Shown: positions 16,505 to 24,940 of the stretch, one piece after another | Numbering within the stretch: the stretch's first letter is position 1 | How the letters are laid out: each line of letters opens with the position of its first letter | Origin: Paraperibacillus marinus | GTDB taxonomy: Bacteria; Bacillota; Bacilli; Bacillales; DSM-1321 | Assembly: GCF_046237605.1 (NCBI RefSeq) | Contig: NZ_CP143542.1 | Span: 372,001-436,000 of the forward strand | Direction of reading: 5' to 3' | Length of the DNA: 64,000 nucleotides | Program-made: the position numbers and the translations under genes | Notes under the pieces: generated by a model | Database searches by the model: none | What the model saw: only the letters and a program-made list of their open reading frames with translations | What the model was told of the DNA's origin: nothing

Positions 16505-19500
16505 GTGAATCTTATTATTAAGCAGAGATGGCTGGTTCTTATTTTATGGATAGCCGCAGCCGCCGGGCTGATGTTCGCAGCGCCGAATATGGCTGATCTG
16601 GTCCGGGAGAAGGGGCAGGTTGATGTTCCGAAGGAGTATTCATCGGCAAAGGCCGGGGATATCATGGAGGAAGTGCAGAAGCAGGAAGGCGGCGGAAATG
16701 AGACGCAGGTCGCCCTTGTTTTTCATGATGATAAAAAGCTTTCTGCAGAAAAAGTAAAGGAAGCCGAGAAGGCTGTACGGGCACTGGAAGCACAAAAAGA
16801 AAAATTGGGCATCAGCCAGATTGTTTCCCACTTTAATGAAAAGAGTCTGAAGGATCAGCTCGTTTCAGATGACGGCAGATCGATTCTTGCATCCATCAGT
16901 GTCAGCTGGAATGGACGTGATGAGGATCAAGTCAGTGATTCGCTCTATGAGTCGATTAAGGATGCAGATGTGGATCATTATTATACAAGCAATTGGATGA
17001 TCAACAGCGATTTGACCAATAGCTCTGAGGAAGGGCTGAAGAAGACAGAGGGCATTACGGTTGTATTCATCCTGGTGGTGCTGTTCCTCGTATTCAGGTC
17101 AGTGGTCGCCCCGGTGATCCCGCTTGTAACGGTCGGCTTTTCGTATCTGCTGTCACAATCCATCGTTTCGATGCTTGTAGATCAGCTTGATTTTCCCATT
17201 TCAAATTATACGCAGATATTCCTTGTGGCCGTTTTGTTCGGCATCGGGACGGATTATTGCATCCTGCTCCTAAGCCGTTTTAAGGAGGAGCTCGCCCATA
17301 AGGAGTCACTCAGTGACGCGATTGTTGAAACCTACCGAAATGCCGGACGGACTGTGTTCTTCAGTGGTGTGGCGGTCATGATCGGGTTTGCTGCGATAGG
17401 ATTCTCACAATTTAAATTGTACCAGTCGGCGGCAGCCGTTGCTGTTGGTGTAGCAGTCTTATTGTTAGCATTGTTCACCATTGTGCCGTTCTTTATGGCA
17501 GTCCTTGGCATGAAGATTTTTTGGCCATCGAAGAGCAAGGCAGAGCATGGAGAAAGCAGGCTTTGGGGAATGGCTGGCCGGTTCGCATTAGCCCGGCCGC
17601 TTATTGCGCTTCTTATTGTTGCCATCGTCTGTGTGCCTTTTCTGTTGAAGTATGATGGGAAGCTGTCCTTCAATTCATTAGAGGAAATCAGCGGGGATGT
17701 GCCGTCGATCAAAGCCTTTAATGCCATTGCGGACAGTTTTGGCCCCGGGGAATCGATGCCCACGCAGATTGTGCTGAAAAACGATGAGAGAATGGATTCA
17801 GCAGAATATATCGGGCTGGCGGAAAAAATCAGTGCAGAGCTTGAAAAGGTAAATCAGGTCGATACCGTCCGTTCGGTCACACGTCCGACCGGGGAACCGA
17901 TAGAAGACTTTTTTGTGGCAAAGCAGTCCAAGACCCTTGAAGAAGGTCTTGGAAAAGGCAAGGAAGGCATCAATAAAATCAGCTCAGGACTGCATGAGGC
18001 AGGAAGCCAGCTGTCAAGCTCTGCTCCTGAGTTGGAGAGTGCGGTTACAGGAATAGACTCTCTTATTGCCGGAACATCTGAACTACAATCTGGACTCGGA
18101 GAAATTCAAACGAATCTCCAAAAGATTGAGAATGGAGTGCGGCAGGGATCAGCGGGTTCAACGGAAATTAAAAATGGAATTGATAAAGCCAAGGCGGGGG
18201 CAGATGAGTTAGTCAAAAACTATACGAAGCTGCTTGCCGGCTACGAGACGGTCGGGAAAAACCTTGGCAGCCTTCAATCTCAATACAAAAAAGCAGGCAC
18301 AGGCCTGGCTGAGCTTTCAAACGCACTTGCTGCCATCAAGCCGGAAGATTTCAAAGGACTTGAAGGCAGGCATGAAGGGCTGGCAGCAGACCCTGGTTAT
18401 CAGAAGATCAAAGGTACGGTCACATCAGTGAAACAGGAGCTGCCTAAGCTCTCAGCCGGGATCAACCAGCTGAATGAAGGATTGGGCCAGATCACGGCAG
18501 GCGTGAATGGAGCGAATGCCGGCTTTAAGCTGGCAATCGGCGGACAGAAACAAATCTCGACTGGGCTTGAAAAGTTATCAGAGGGCATCGGCAAACAAAA
18601 GACGGGCCTCGATCAGCTGGCAGACGGGCAGGGGCAGATTATCAGCAATTTCCCGAAGGTCACTCAAGGGCTGCAGGGAATCAATGGCGGTCAAAAGCAG
18701 CTGCTTGATGGCTTTGGCAGCTTAAGCGGCCAGCTTACGCAGCTGACTGATGGAATGAATCAAAGCGCGGATGGACTGGATCAGGTATCTAAAGGTCTCC
18801 AGTCTGCACAAGGGTACTTATCAGGTCTTTCCAAAACCGATGAGACAAGCGGGTTCTACCTGCCTGAAGAAGCTCTGGAGAGCAAGGAATTCACACAGGC
18901 GGTGGATGCCTATTATTCCAAGGACCGCAAGTATATGACAGTCGATGTCATTTTTAAAGCGAATCCTTATTCCAATGAAGCAATCAAACAGGTTCCTGAA
19001 ATCAAGGAAGCGGTGAAAAGGGCGGTAAAGGATACCAAGCTTGAGAACGCGGTTGTTGCGGTAGGCGGGATTACAAGCACGAACGCGGACCTTAACAAGA
19101 TGTCAGGACAGGATTACTCCCGCACAGTCATCCTGATGCTTGCCGGAATCTCCATCATCCTGGTCTTCCTCTTCCGTTCCATCATTATGCCTCTTTATAT
19201 CATTGGTTCCTTGATCCTGACGTATTACACATCCATGGCGATGAATGAAGTTCTTTATGTGGATATCCTGGGTTACACGGGCATCAGCTGGGCCGTTCCT
19301 TTCTTCGGATTTGTCATCCTGATTGCACTGGGCGTGGATTACAGCATATTCCTGATGGACCGCTTCAACGAGTATAAAGAGATGTCTGTCCAGGATGCGA
19401 TGCTTATTTCGATGAAGAAGATGGGAACAGTCATTATATCCGCTGTCATCATCCTTGGCGGCACATTTGCAGCGATGATGCCATCGGGTATGCTGTCCCT

Positions 19501-19627
19501 GCTCCAGATAGCATCCATTATCCTGATAGGACTCCTATTGTATGCCTTCATCATGCTGCCGCTCTTCATACCGGTCATGGTGAAGAACTTCGGCAAAGCC
19601 AACTGGTGGCCATTTAAAAGAGCATAG
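16505..19627 (+). CDS. MMPL/RND-type membrane transporter (YdgH-like)
   Basis: A 1040-aa integral membrane protein. One TM helix lies near 10-28, then an extracytoplasmic domain, a TM bundle from about 182 to 340, and a second bundle from about 871 to 1030. Between the bundles, residues about 478-773 form a long region of repeating GL..L..G and QL.DG-type units, predicted as coiled coil. B. subtilis YdgH is about 885 aa, so the insert is larger here. The GTG start at 16505 follows GGGGGAG. Family members export lipids or amphipathic compounds; the substrate here is unknown. Co-transcribed with the MarR gene and closed by a terminator. Confidence 0.9.
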   Translation: MNLIIKQRWLVLILWIAAAAGLMFAAPNMADLVREKGQVDVPKEYSSAKAGDIMEEVQKQEGGGNETQVALVFHDDKKLSAEKVKEAEKAVRALEAQKEKLGISQIVSHFNEKSLKDQLVSDDGRSILASISVSWNGRDEDQVSDSLYESIKDADVDHYYTSNWMINSDLTNSSEEGLKKTEGITVVFILVVLFLVFRSVVAPVIPLVTVGFSYLLSQSIVSMLVDQLDFPISNYTQIFLVAVLFGIGTDYCILLLSRFKEELAHKESLSDAIVETYRNAGRTVFFSGVAVMIGFAAIGFSQFKLYQSAAAVAVGVAVLLLALFTIVPFFMAVLGMKIFWPSKSKAEHGESRLWGMAGRFALARPLIALLIVAIVCVPFLLKYDGKLSFNSLEEISGDVPSIKAFNAIADSFGPGESMPTQIVLKNDERMDSAEYIGLAEKISAELEKVNQVDTVRSVTRPTGEPIEDFFVAKQSKTLEEGLGKGKEGINKISSGLHEAGSQLSSSAPELESAVTGIDSLIAGTSELQSGLGEIQTNLQKIENGVRQGSAGSTEIKNGIDKAKAGADELVKNYTKLLAGYETVGKNLGSLQSQYKKAGTGLAELSNALAAIKPEDFKGLEGRHEGLAADPGYQKIKGTVTSVKQELPKLSAGINQLNEGLGQITAGVNGANAGFKLAIGGQKQISTGLEKLSEGIGKQKTGLDQLADGQGQIISNFPKVTQGLQGINGGQKQLLDGFGSLSGQLTQLTDGMNQSADGLDQVSKGLQSAQGYLSGLSKTDETSGFYLPEEALESKEFTQAVDAYYSKDRKYMTVDVIFKANPYSNEAIKQVPEIKEAVKRAVKDTKLENAVVAVGGITSTNADLNKMSGQDYSRTVILMLAGISIILVFLFRSIIMPLYIIGSLILTYYTSMAMNEVLYVDILGYTGISWAVPFFGFVILIALGVDYSIFLMDRFNEYKEMSVQDAMLISMKKMGTVIISAVIILGGTFAAMMPSGMLSLLQIASIILIGLLLYAFIMLPLFIPVMVKNFGKANWWPFKRA

Positions 19628-19637
19628 TGAGTGAAGG

Positions 19638-19668
19638 AAGCCGTCCGGAAAAGGACGGCTTTTCTTTC
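19638..19668 (+). terminator. Terminator of the marR-MMPL operon
   Basis: agccgtcc and ggacggct form an eight-pair stem followed by tttctttcc. Confidence 0.88.
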
Positions 19669-19744
19669 CTTGCGGATCAACTGGTGTTAATTTAAGCTAT
19701 AAGGCATACTAAAAGGAAAGTTATGTGAAAGGGAGAATGGGAAG

Positions 19745-19945
19745 ATGGCGAAGGGCAAGAAAGCAACGTACGAAGTGGGCCCGGGTGAAACGATCGATGA
19801 GTGCCTTGCCAGGATAAAGGCTGATGGCTATATGCCGGTCCGCAGGACGGAAAAGCCGGTCTTTAAAGAGGTGAATCAAGGCGGAAAGGTTGAATATGAG
19901 CCTGCTGGCCGCCAAATTGTCTTTGAAGCAAGAGAAATGCAGTAA
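19745..19945 (+). CDS. yebG: NETI-motif protein (YebG-like)
   Basis: A small, basic, soluble protein of 66 aa with VGPGETIDECLARIKADGY at 12-30, the NETI family motif reading GETI here. The family is typically 60-70 aa and in B. subtilis lies directly before purE, as here. No catalytic motif is visible and the function is unknown. Start ATG 19745. It lies before the PurBox and has its own upstream region, so it is probably not part of the pur transcript. Confidence 0.85.
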   Translation: MAKGKKATYEVGPGETIDECLARIKADGYMPVRRTEKPVFKEVNQGGKVEYEPAGRQIVFEAREMQ

Positions 19946-19949
19946 AACA

Positions 19950-20020
19950 CGAACAATAATATTTTTGTATAATGAATTGTTCGAAAATCAGTTGACTCAT
20001 TACTTCTCAGTTGTTAAGAT
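19950..20020 (+). promoter_or_regulatory. PurR PurBox pair and sigma-A promoter of the pur operon
   Basis: cgaacaat (19950-19957) and its inverted copy attgttcg (19976-19983), separated by 18 nt, match the paired PurBox recognised by the Bacillus PurR repressor (relieved by PRPP). Immediately downstream are TTGACT (19992-19997) and TAAGAT (20015-20020) with a 17-nt spacer, so PurR bound here would overlap the promoter. Confidence 0.92.
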
Positions 20021-20049
20021 GAAACCAAGGAAATAAAATATTCGTTTTT

Positions 20050-20120
20050 CTCTCATATAATAATGGGGATATGGCCCATGAGTTTCTACCTAATTACCGT
20101 AAATGATTAGACTATGAGAG
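20050..20120 (+). ncRNA. Guanine riboswitch aptamer of the pur operon
   Basis: P1 is ctctcat/atgagag, with J1/2 ataata, tttctacc at 20093-20100 and gactat closing J3/1. The specificity base is C20112, predicting guanine/hypoxanthine. The 3' strand of P1 (20114-20127) is exactly complementary over 14 nt to 20178-20191 in the terminator. This gives a textbook switch: guanine bound, P1 forms and the terminator forms; guanine absent, the antiterminator forms. Confidence 0.95.
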
Positions 20121-20167
20121 AAGATAGCTGTCTTTCGGTGCGTGCATTTTTTTCTTATGATCATTTT

Positions 20168-20216
20168 ACCGGGTGGACTATCTTCTCTCATGGAAGAAGT
20201 CTGCCCGGTTTTTATT
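20168..20216 (+). terminator. Riboswitch-controlled attenuator before purE
   Basis: accgggtggact pairs with agtctgcccggt over 12 positions, continued by tcttc/gaaga, and is followed by ttttta. Its 5' half is the antiterminator partner 20178-20191. Confidence 0.93.
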
Positions 20217-20244
20217 TTGTCTACAAATAGAGGGAGGGAAGGAA

Positions 20245-20736
20245 ATGGAGCCAAGAGTTGGCGTGATAATGGGAAGCATCTCTGATTGGGATACGATGAA
20301 ATATGCATGCGAAGCACTGGAAGACCTGAATATACCTTATGAAAAGAAAGTCATTTCCGCCCACAGAACACCGGACTTAATGTTCGAATATGCGGCATCA
20401 GCCAGGGAGCGGGGTCTCCGGGTCATCATTGCGGGGGCAGGCGGGGCTGCCCATCTGCCAGGGATGACCGCCTCGAAAACGACGCTACCTGTCATCGGAG
20501 TGCCGGTTCAGTCAAAAGCGCTGAACGGTCTTGATTCCCTTCTCTCCATCGTACAGATGCCAGGCGGTGTCCCGGTTGCCGCAACAGCAATAGGAAAAGC
20601 AGGGGCAGTCAATGCCGGACTGCTGGCAGCACAGATCCTCGGTGCCGCTGATGAAAAAATTGCCGAAGGACTTGAAGCCATGCGGAAAGAAACTATGGAA
20701 AAGGTGTTAATGAGCAGTGAACAGCTTACATTCTAA
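20245..20736 (+). CDS. purE: N5-carboxyaminoimidazole ribonucleotide mutase
   Basis: 163 aa. Converts N5-CAIR, made by PurK, to CAIR in purine synthesis. It has the class I PurE signatures GSISDWDTM (10-18) and SAHRTPD (about 41-47) and the glycine-rich AGAGGAAHLPGM loop. The start at ATG 20245 follows AGGGAGGGAAGG. Longer in-frame reading would run back into the attenuator. First gene of the pur operon, and overlaps purK by 20 nt. Confidence 0.97.
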   Translation: MEPRVGVIMGSISDWDTMKYACEALEDLNIPYEKKVISAHRTPDLMFEYAASARERGLRVIIAGAGGAAHLPGMTASKTTLPVIGVPVQSKALNGLDSLLSIVQMPGGVPVAATAIGKAGAVNAGLLAAQILGAADEKIAEGLEAMRKETMEKVLMSSEQLTF

Positions 20737-21853
20737 AACGATCCTGCCTGGACAGACGATCGGCATAATCGGAGGAGGACAGCTTGGGAGGATGATGGCC
20801 CTGGCTGCGAGGGCAGCGGGTTTCCGCATAGCCGTGCTCGATCCTGTACAGGGCTGTCCATGCGGGCAGGTGGCAGACCTAGAAATCACCGCTTCCTATG
20901 ACGATTTAGCGGCACTCGAGAGGCTGGCCTCAGTCAGTGACATTATCACCTTTGAGTTTGAGAATATTAATGCAGAGGCACTGGGGTGGCTGCAGTCCTA
21001 TGCGCATATCCCGCAGGGAACTTCCCTTTTAAGAATCAGCCAGGACCGGATTCTTGAGAAAGAAGCGATCCTTGCAGCGGGAGTCCCGGTTGCGCCTTAC
21101 GGTATAATTAACGAGTCCCGGGACATTTATAAAGAGATCGAAAAACTTGGCTATCCAAGCGTTTTGAAAACATCCCGCGGAGGCTACGACGGAAAAGGGC
21201 AGTATGTGATCCGGAAGGAAAGCGATATTCCGGCGGCGGAAGGGCTGCTGATTTCCGGCCCATGTGTGCTCGAGGCCTGGATCCCGTTCGAGAAGGAAAT
21301 CTCCGTCATTGTCACCCGCAAGGAAAACGGCGATTATTCTGTATTCCCTGCAGCCGAGAATATCCATCATGAGAACATTCTTCATCAGACAATCGTCCCG
21401 GCCCGCATCTCAGCGGAAGCCGAGGACAAAGCGAGGCAGAGAGCGGTTCAGCTTGCTGAACATCTAAAGCTTGTCGGCACGCTGGCGGTGGAAATGTTCC
21501 TCACAGGCGAGGGGGAGATACTCATAAATGAGGTGGCTCCGAGGCCGCATAACTCCGGGCACTATACCATTGAGGCATGCGCCACCTCTCAGTTCGAGCA
21601 GCATATCCGGGCGGTCTGCAACTGGCCGCTCGGGGAAACGGACCTTCTGAGGCCGGCTGTGATGGTCAATATCCTCGGGGAGCATGTCGGCCCGCTGATG
21701 GAAGAGATTCCGGCCCTGGATGGATGGAAGGTCCATTTATACGGGAAGGATGAAGCAAAGAAAAAGCGCAAGATGGGACATGTCACGATTTTAAGGGAAC
21801 GGGTGGAAGATGCACTAGAAGAAGGTTCTAGGAGCAGGATCTGGAAGGCTTAA
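20717..21853 (+). CDS. purK: N5-carboxyaminoimidazole ribonucleotide synthase
   Basis: 378 aa, ATP-grasp enzyme. Makes N5-CAIR from AIR, bicarbonate and ATP. The N-terminal GIIGGGQLGRMMA glycine loop, the ATP-grasp GYDGKGQ loop and NEVAPRPHNSGHYTIEA near the active site are all present. It starts with GTG at 20717, inside the end of purE, suggesting translational coupling. The ATG at 20710 is in another frame. Confidence 0.96.
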   Translation: MNSLHSKTILPGQTIGIIGGGQLGRMMALAARAAGFRIAVLDPVQGCPCGQVADLEITASYDDLAALERLASVSDIITFEFENINAEALGWLQSYAHIPQGTSLLRISQDRILEKEAILAAGVPVAPYGIINESRDIYKEIEKLGYPSVLKTSRGGYDGKGQYVIRKESDIPAAEGLLISGPCVLEAWIPFEKEISVIVTRKENGDYSVFPAAENIHHENILHQTIVPARISAEAEDKARQRAVQLAEHLKLVGTLAVEMFLTGEGEILINEVAPRPHNSGHYTIEACATSQFEQHIRAVCNWPLGETDLLRPAVMVNILGEHVGPLMEEIPALDGWKVHLYGKDEAKKKRKMGHVTILRERVEDALEEGSRSRIWKA

Positions 21854-21874
21854 TACGAAAACGGAGGATTTATC

Positions 21875-23167
21875 ATGATTGAACGTTATACAAGACCGGA
21901 GATGGGAGCTGTCTGGACAGAGGAGAACCGCTTCCAGGCATGGCTCGAGGTAGAAATACTGGCATGCGAGGCATGGGCAGAGATGGGAGTGATCCCTAAA
22001 GAAGATGCGGCACTCCTTCGCGAAAAAGCTTCCTTCGATGTTAACCGCATCAAGGAAATTGAAGAAGAAACCCGCCATGATGTAGTGGCATTCACCCGCG
22101 CGGTTTCTGAGACGCTCGGTGAAGAGCGGAAATGGGTGCACTACGGACTTACATCTACAGATGTTGTCGATACGGCGCTTTCCTATACATTGAAGCAGGC
22201 TAATGAAATTCTTCTGAAGGATGTAGAGAGATTTGTAGAGATTTTGCGTGACAAGGCAAAGGAACATAAATATACAGTCATGATGGGCCGCACACACGGT
22301 GTTCATGCGGAGCCGACCACTTTCGGATTAAAGCTTGCACTATGGCATGAGGAAATGAAGCGGAACCTGGAGCGCTTCAAACAGGCGATGAAAGCGATCG
22401 AAGTTGGAAAGATTTCTGGTGCGGTCGGCACATATGCCAATATCGATCCGTTCGTCGAAAAGTATGTATGTGAAAAGCTCGGACTTGATGCAGCCCCTAT
22501 TTCAACCCAGACGCTTCAGCGTGACCGTCATGCCCAATACCTGAGCACGATTGCCTTGATTGCGACTTCGATTGAAAAATTCGCCGTGGAAATCCGCGGA
22601 TTGCAAAAAAGCGAAACGCGTGAGGTGGAGGAGTTCTTTGCCAAAGGACAGAAGGGTTCATCCGCCATGCCGCACAAACGGAATCCGATCGGCTCCGAAA
22701 ACATGACCGGTCTTGCCCGCCTGATCAGGGGCTATATGATGACTGCTTATGAGAATGTGCCGCTGTGGCATGAAAGGGATATTTCCCATTCATCAGCGGA
22801 GCGTGTAATCCTTCCGGATGCCACGATTGCCCTGAATTATATGCTGAACCGGTTTGGCAATATCGTAAAGAACCTGACCGTGTTCCCTGAGAACATGAAG
22901 CGGAACATGGACCGCACGCTCGGCCTCATCTATTCGCAGCGTGTCCTGCTCGCACTGATTGATAAGGGACTCGCCCGTGAAGAAGCGTACGATACGGTAC
23001 AGCCAAAAGCGATGCAGGCCTGGGAAGAGCAAGTACAGTTCCGCTCCCTCATCGAAGCGGACGACAAAATCACATCACTGCTCTCACCAGATGAAATTGC
23101 AGACTGCTTTGACTATAACTACCACCTGAAATACGTCGACACAATCTTTGACCGCCTAGGTTTGTAA
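21875..23167 (+). CDS. purB: Adenylosuccinate lyase
   Basis: 430 aa. Cleaves SAICAR to AICAR plus fumarate, and adenylosuccinate to AMP plus fumarate. It carries the fumarase/aspartase superfamily signature GSSAMPHKRNP around residue 262 with the flexible catalytic serine loop, HYGLTSTDVVDTA near 89-101 and MGRTHGVHAEPT around 136. ATG 21875 follows ACGGAGG. The 123-nt gap to purC is the only large gap in the operon and is filled by repeats. Confidence 0.97.
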   Translation: MIERYTRPEMGAVWTEENRFQAWLEVEILACEAWAEMGVIPKEDAALLREKASFDVNRIKEIEEETRHDVVAFTRAVSETLGEERKWVHYGLTSTDVVDTALSYTLKQANEILLKDVERFVEILRDKAKEHKYTVMMGRTHGVHAEPTTFGLKLALWHEEMKRNLERFKQAMKAIEVGKISGAVGTYANIDPFVEKYVCEKLGLDAAPISTQTLQRDRHAQYLSTIALIATSIEKFAVEIRGLQKSETREVEEFFAKGQKGSSAMPHKRNPIGSENMTGLARLIRGYMMTAYENVPLWHERDISHSSAERVILPDATIALNYMLNRFGNIVKNLTVFPENMKRNMDRTLGLIYSQRVLLALIDKGLAREEAYDTVQPKAMQAWEEQVQFRSLIEADDKITSLLSPDEIADCFDYNYHLKYVDTIFDRLGL

Positions 23168-23171
23168 GGTC

Positions 23172-23262
23172 TGGGAAATGGGGGACTGTCCCCCGCTAAA
23201 ATGCTGTCAAATCCTTGCGGTATAAGGTTTTGGCAGTCTGGGAAATAGGGGGCAGTCCCCCA
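23172..23262. repeat. Two REP-like palindromes inside the pur operon (copies b1, b2)
   Basis: b1 (23172-23196) has gggaaatgggggactgtccccc. b2 (23238-23262) has gggaaatagggggcagtccccc. Both carry the GGGGACWGTCCCC-type core. The spacer between them contains tgctgtcaaatccttgc. They occupy most of the purB-purC gap and would form RNA hairpins in the pur transcript, without T-runs. Confidence 0.7.
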
Positions 23263-23290
23263 AAAAAACTATCACTGGAGGGGAAAGTTG

Positions 23291-24010
23291 ATGCGAAAAG
23301 GGAGTTTGTTGTACGAGGGAAAGGCGAAGAGGATTTATGGAACGGATACGGAGGGTGTGGTCCTGGTTGAGTACAAGGATTCGGCGACGGCTTTTAATGG
23401 GGAGAAGAAGGCTGAAATCGCGGGTAAGGGAATCTTGAATAATGAGATCACAAGCTTGTTGTTCCTTAAGCTTGAGGAAGCGGGAATTCCTTCGCATTTT
23501 CTGAAGAAGATCACAGAACGTGAACAGCTCGTACAGCGGGTGAGCATCATTCCCCTCGAAGTGGTAGTGAGGAATTATTCGGCAGGCAGTCTGGCCAAGA
23601 GGCTCGGAATTGAAGAAGGAATCCGGTTCAAGCAGCCGATTGTGGAGTTCTACCTGAAGGACGATAACCTTGGCGATCCGCTGATCATTGAATCGCATAT
23701 TAGAGAATTAGAGATTGCAAGTTTAGATGAATTGCGGAAGCTTAAGGAGCATGCAGTCAAAGTGAATGCAGTTTTATCCAGCTTTTTTGAAGAGATCGGC
23801 ATCCGCCTTGTTGATTTTAAGCTCGAGTTTGGAAAGACTCCGTCAGGCGAGATTCTGCTGGCTGACGAGATATCTCCGGACACCTGCAGGCTGTGGGATT
23901 TAGAGACAAATGAAAAGCTCGATAAGGATGTATTCCGAAGAGATTTAGGCAGCTTGACGGAAGCATATGAAAATATTCTGACCAGACTAGGGGGACGTCT
24001 TCATGTTTAA
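23291..24010 (+). CDS. purC: SAICAR synthetase (phosphoribosylaminoimidazole-succinocarboxamide synthase)
   Basis: 239 aa. Joins CAIR and aspartate using ATP. Motifs seen are LLYEGKAKRIY (6-16), PLEVVVRNYSAGSLAKR around 92-108 and LVDFKLEFG...LLADEISPD in the C-terminal half. ATG 23291 follows CTGGAGGGG. An in-frame TTG at 23288 is possible but not needed. It overlaps purS by 8 nt. Confidence 0.96.
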   Translation: MRKGSLLYEGKAKRIYGTDTEGVVLVEYKDSATAFNGEKKAEIAGKGILNNEITSLLFLKLEEAGIPSHFLKKITEREQLVQRVSIIPLEVVVRNYSAGSLAKRLGIEEGIRFKQPIVEFYLKDDNLGDPLIIESHIRELEIASLDELRKLKEHAVKVNAVLSSFFEEIGIRLVDFKLEFGKTPSGEILLADEISPDTCRLWDLETNEKLDKDVFRRDLGSLTEAYENILTRLGGRLHV

Positions 24011-24257
24011 AGTGAGAGTGTATGTAACATTGCGCGAAAGTGTATTGGATCCGCAAGGGTCGGCTGTAAAGGGTTCGCTGCACAGTATGTCTTATGAGGA
24101 AGTAAAGGATGTCCGCATCGGGAAATATTTAGAGCTTACCATTGAGAAATCAGATCGCGACCTGGATGTGCTCGTCCGTGAAATGTGTGAAAAGCTGCTC
24201 GCCAATACGGTCATCGAGGACTACCGATATGAAGCCGAGGAGGTTGTCGCCCTGTGA
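24003..24257 (+). CDS. purS: FGAM synthase subunit PurS
   Basis: 84 aa. The small structural subunit that bridges PurL and PurQ in the three-part FGAM synthase of Gram-positive bacteria. The sequence MFKVRVYVTLRESVLDPQG with downstream VRIGKYLEL is characteristic. It overlaps purC by 8 nt and purQ by 4 nt (GTGA). Confidence 0.96.
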   Translation: MFKVRVYVTLRESVLDPQGSAVKGSLHSMSYEEVKDVRIGKYLELTIEKSDRDLDVLVREMCEKLLANTVIEDYRYEAEEVVAL

Positions 24258-24940
24258 GGTTCGCAGTCATCGTATTCCCTGGTTCCAATTGTGATGTTGA
24301 TATGTACCACGCTATCCGTGATGAATTGGGGGAAGAGGCCGAGTATATCTGGCATACAGAAGGCAGCCTAGAAGGCTATGACGGCATCCTCCTGCCGGGC
24401 GGGTTTTCATATGGCGATTATCTCCGCTCAGGCGCCATCGCCCGTTTTTCCAATGTGATGGGCGAGGTCATCAAGGCCGCAGGCGAGGGCATGCCGGTCC
24501 TTGGTGTCTGCAATGGGTTCCAGATTCTGCTTGAGGCGGGACTGCTGCCGGGGGCTATGAGACGTAATTCCAATTTGAAGTTCATGTGCAGGACTGTCCA
24601 GTTGAAGGTGGAGAATGCGGATACCCTTTTTACCGGGGCCTATTCGCAGGATGAGGTGATCGATATTCCGATCGCCCATGGTGAAGGCAGCTATTATTGC
24701 GATGAAGATACGCTTGCAGCATTAAAGGAAAACCGCCAGATCGTGTTTACCTATCATGGGGAAAACCCGAACGGCAGCCTGGCTGACATCGCCGGAATCA
24801 CAAACGAGCGCGGGAATGTCCTTGGCATGATGCCCCATCCCGAACGTGCCGTTGACAAGCTCCTTGGGAGTGCCGATGGATTAAGATTATTCCAATCAAT
24901 CGTGAAAAACTGGAGGGAATCTCATGTCGTTAATGCTTGA
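24254..24940 (+). CDS. purQ: FGAM synthase glutaminase subunit PurQ
   Basis: 228 aa, class I glutamine amidotransferase that supplies ammonia to PurL. The nucleophile is Cys86 in LGVCNGFQ, and the His/Glu pair lies in MPHPER near the C-terminus. VFPGSNCD near the N-terminus is family-typical. It starts with GTG overlapping the purS stop. Confidence 0.96.
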   Translation: MRFAVIVFPGSNCDVDMYHAIRDELGEEAEYIWHTEGSLEGYDGILLPGGFSYGDYLRSGAIARFSNVMGEVIKAAGEGMPVLGVCNGFQILLEAGLLPGAMRRNSNLKFMCRTVQLKVENADTLFTGAYSQDEVIDIPIAHGEGSYYCDEDTLAALKENRQIVFTYHGENPNGSLADIAGITNERGNVLGMMPHPERAVDKLLGSADGLRLFQSIVKNWRESHVVNA

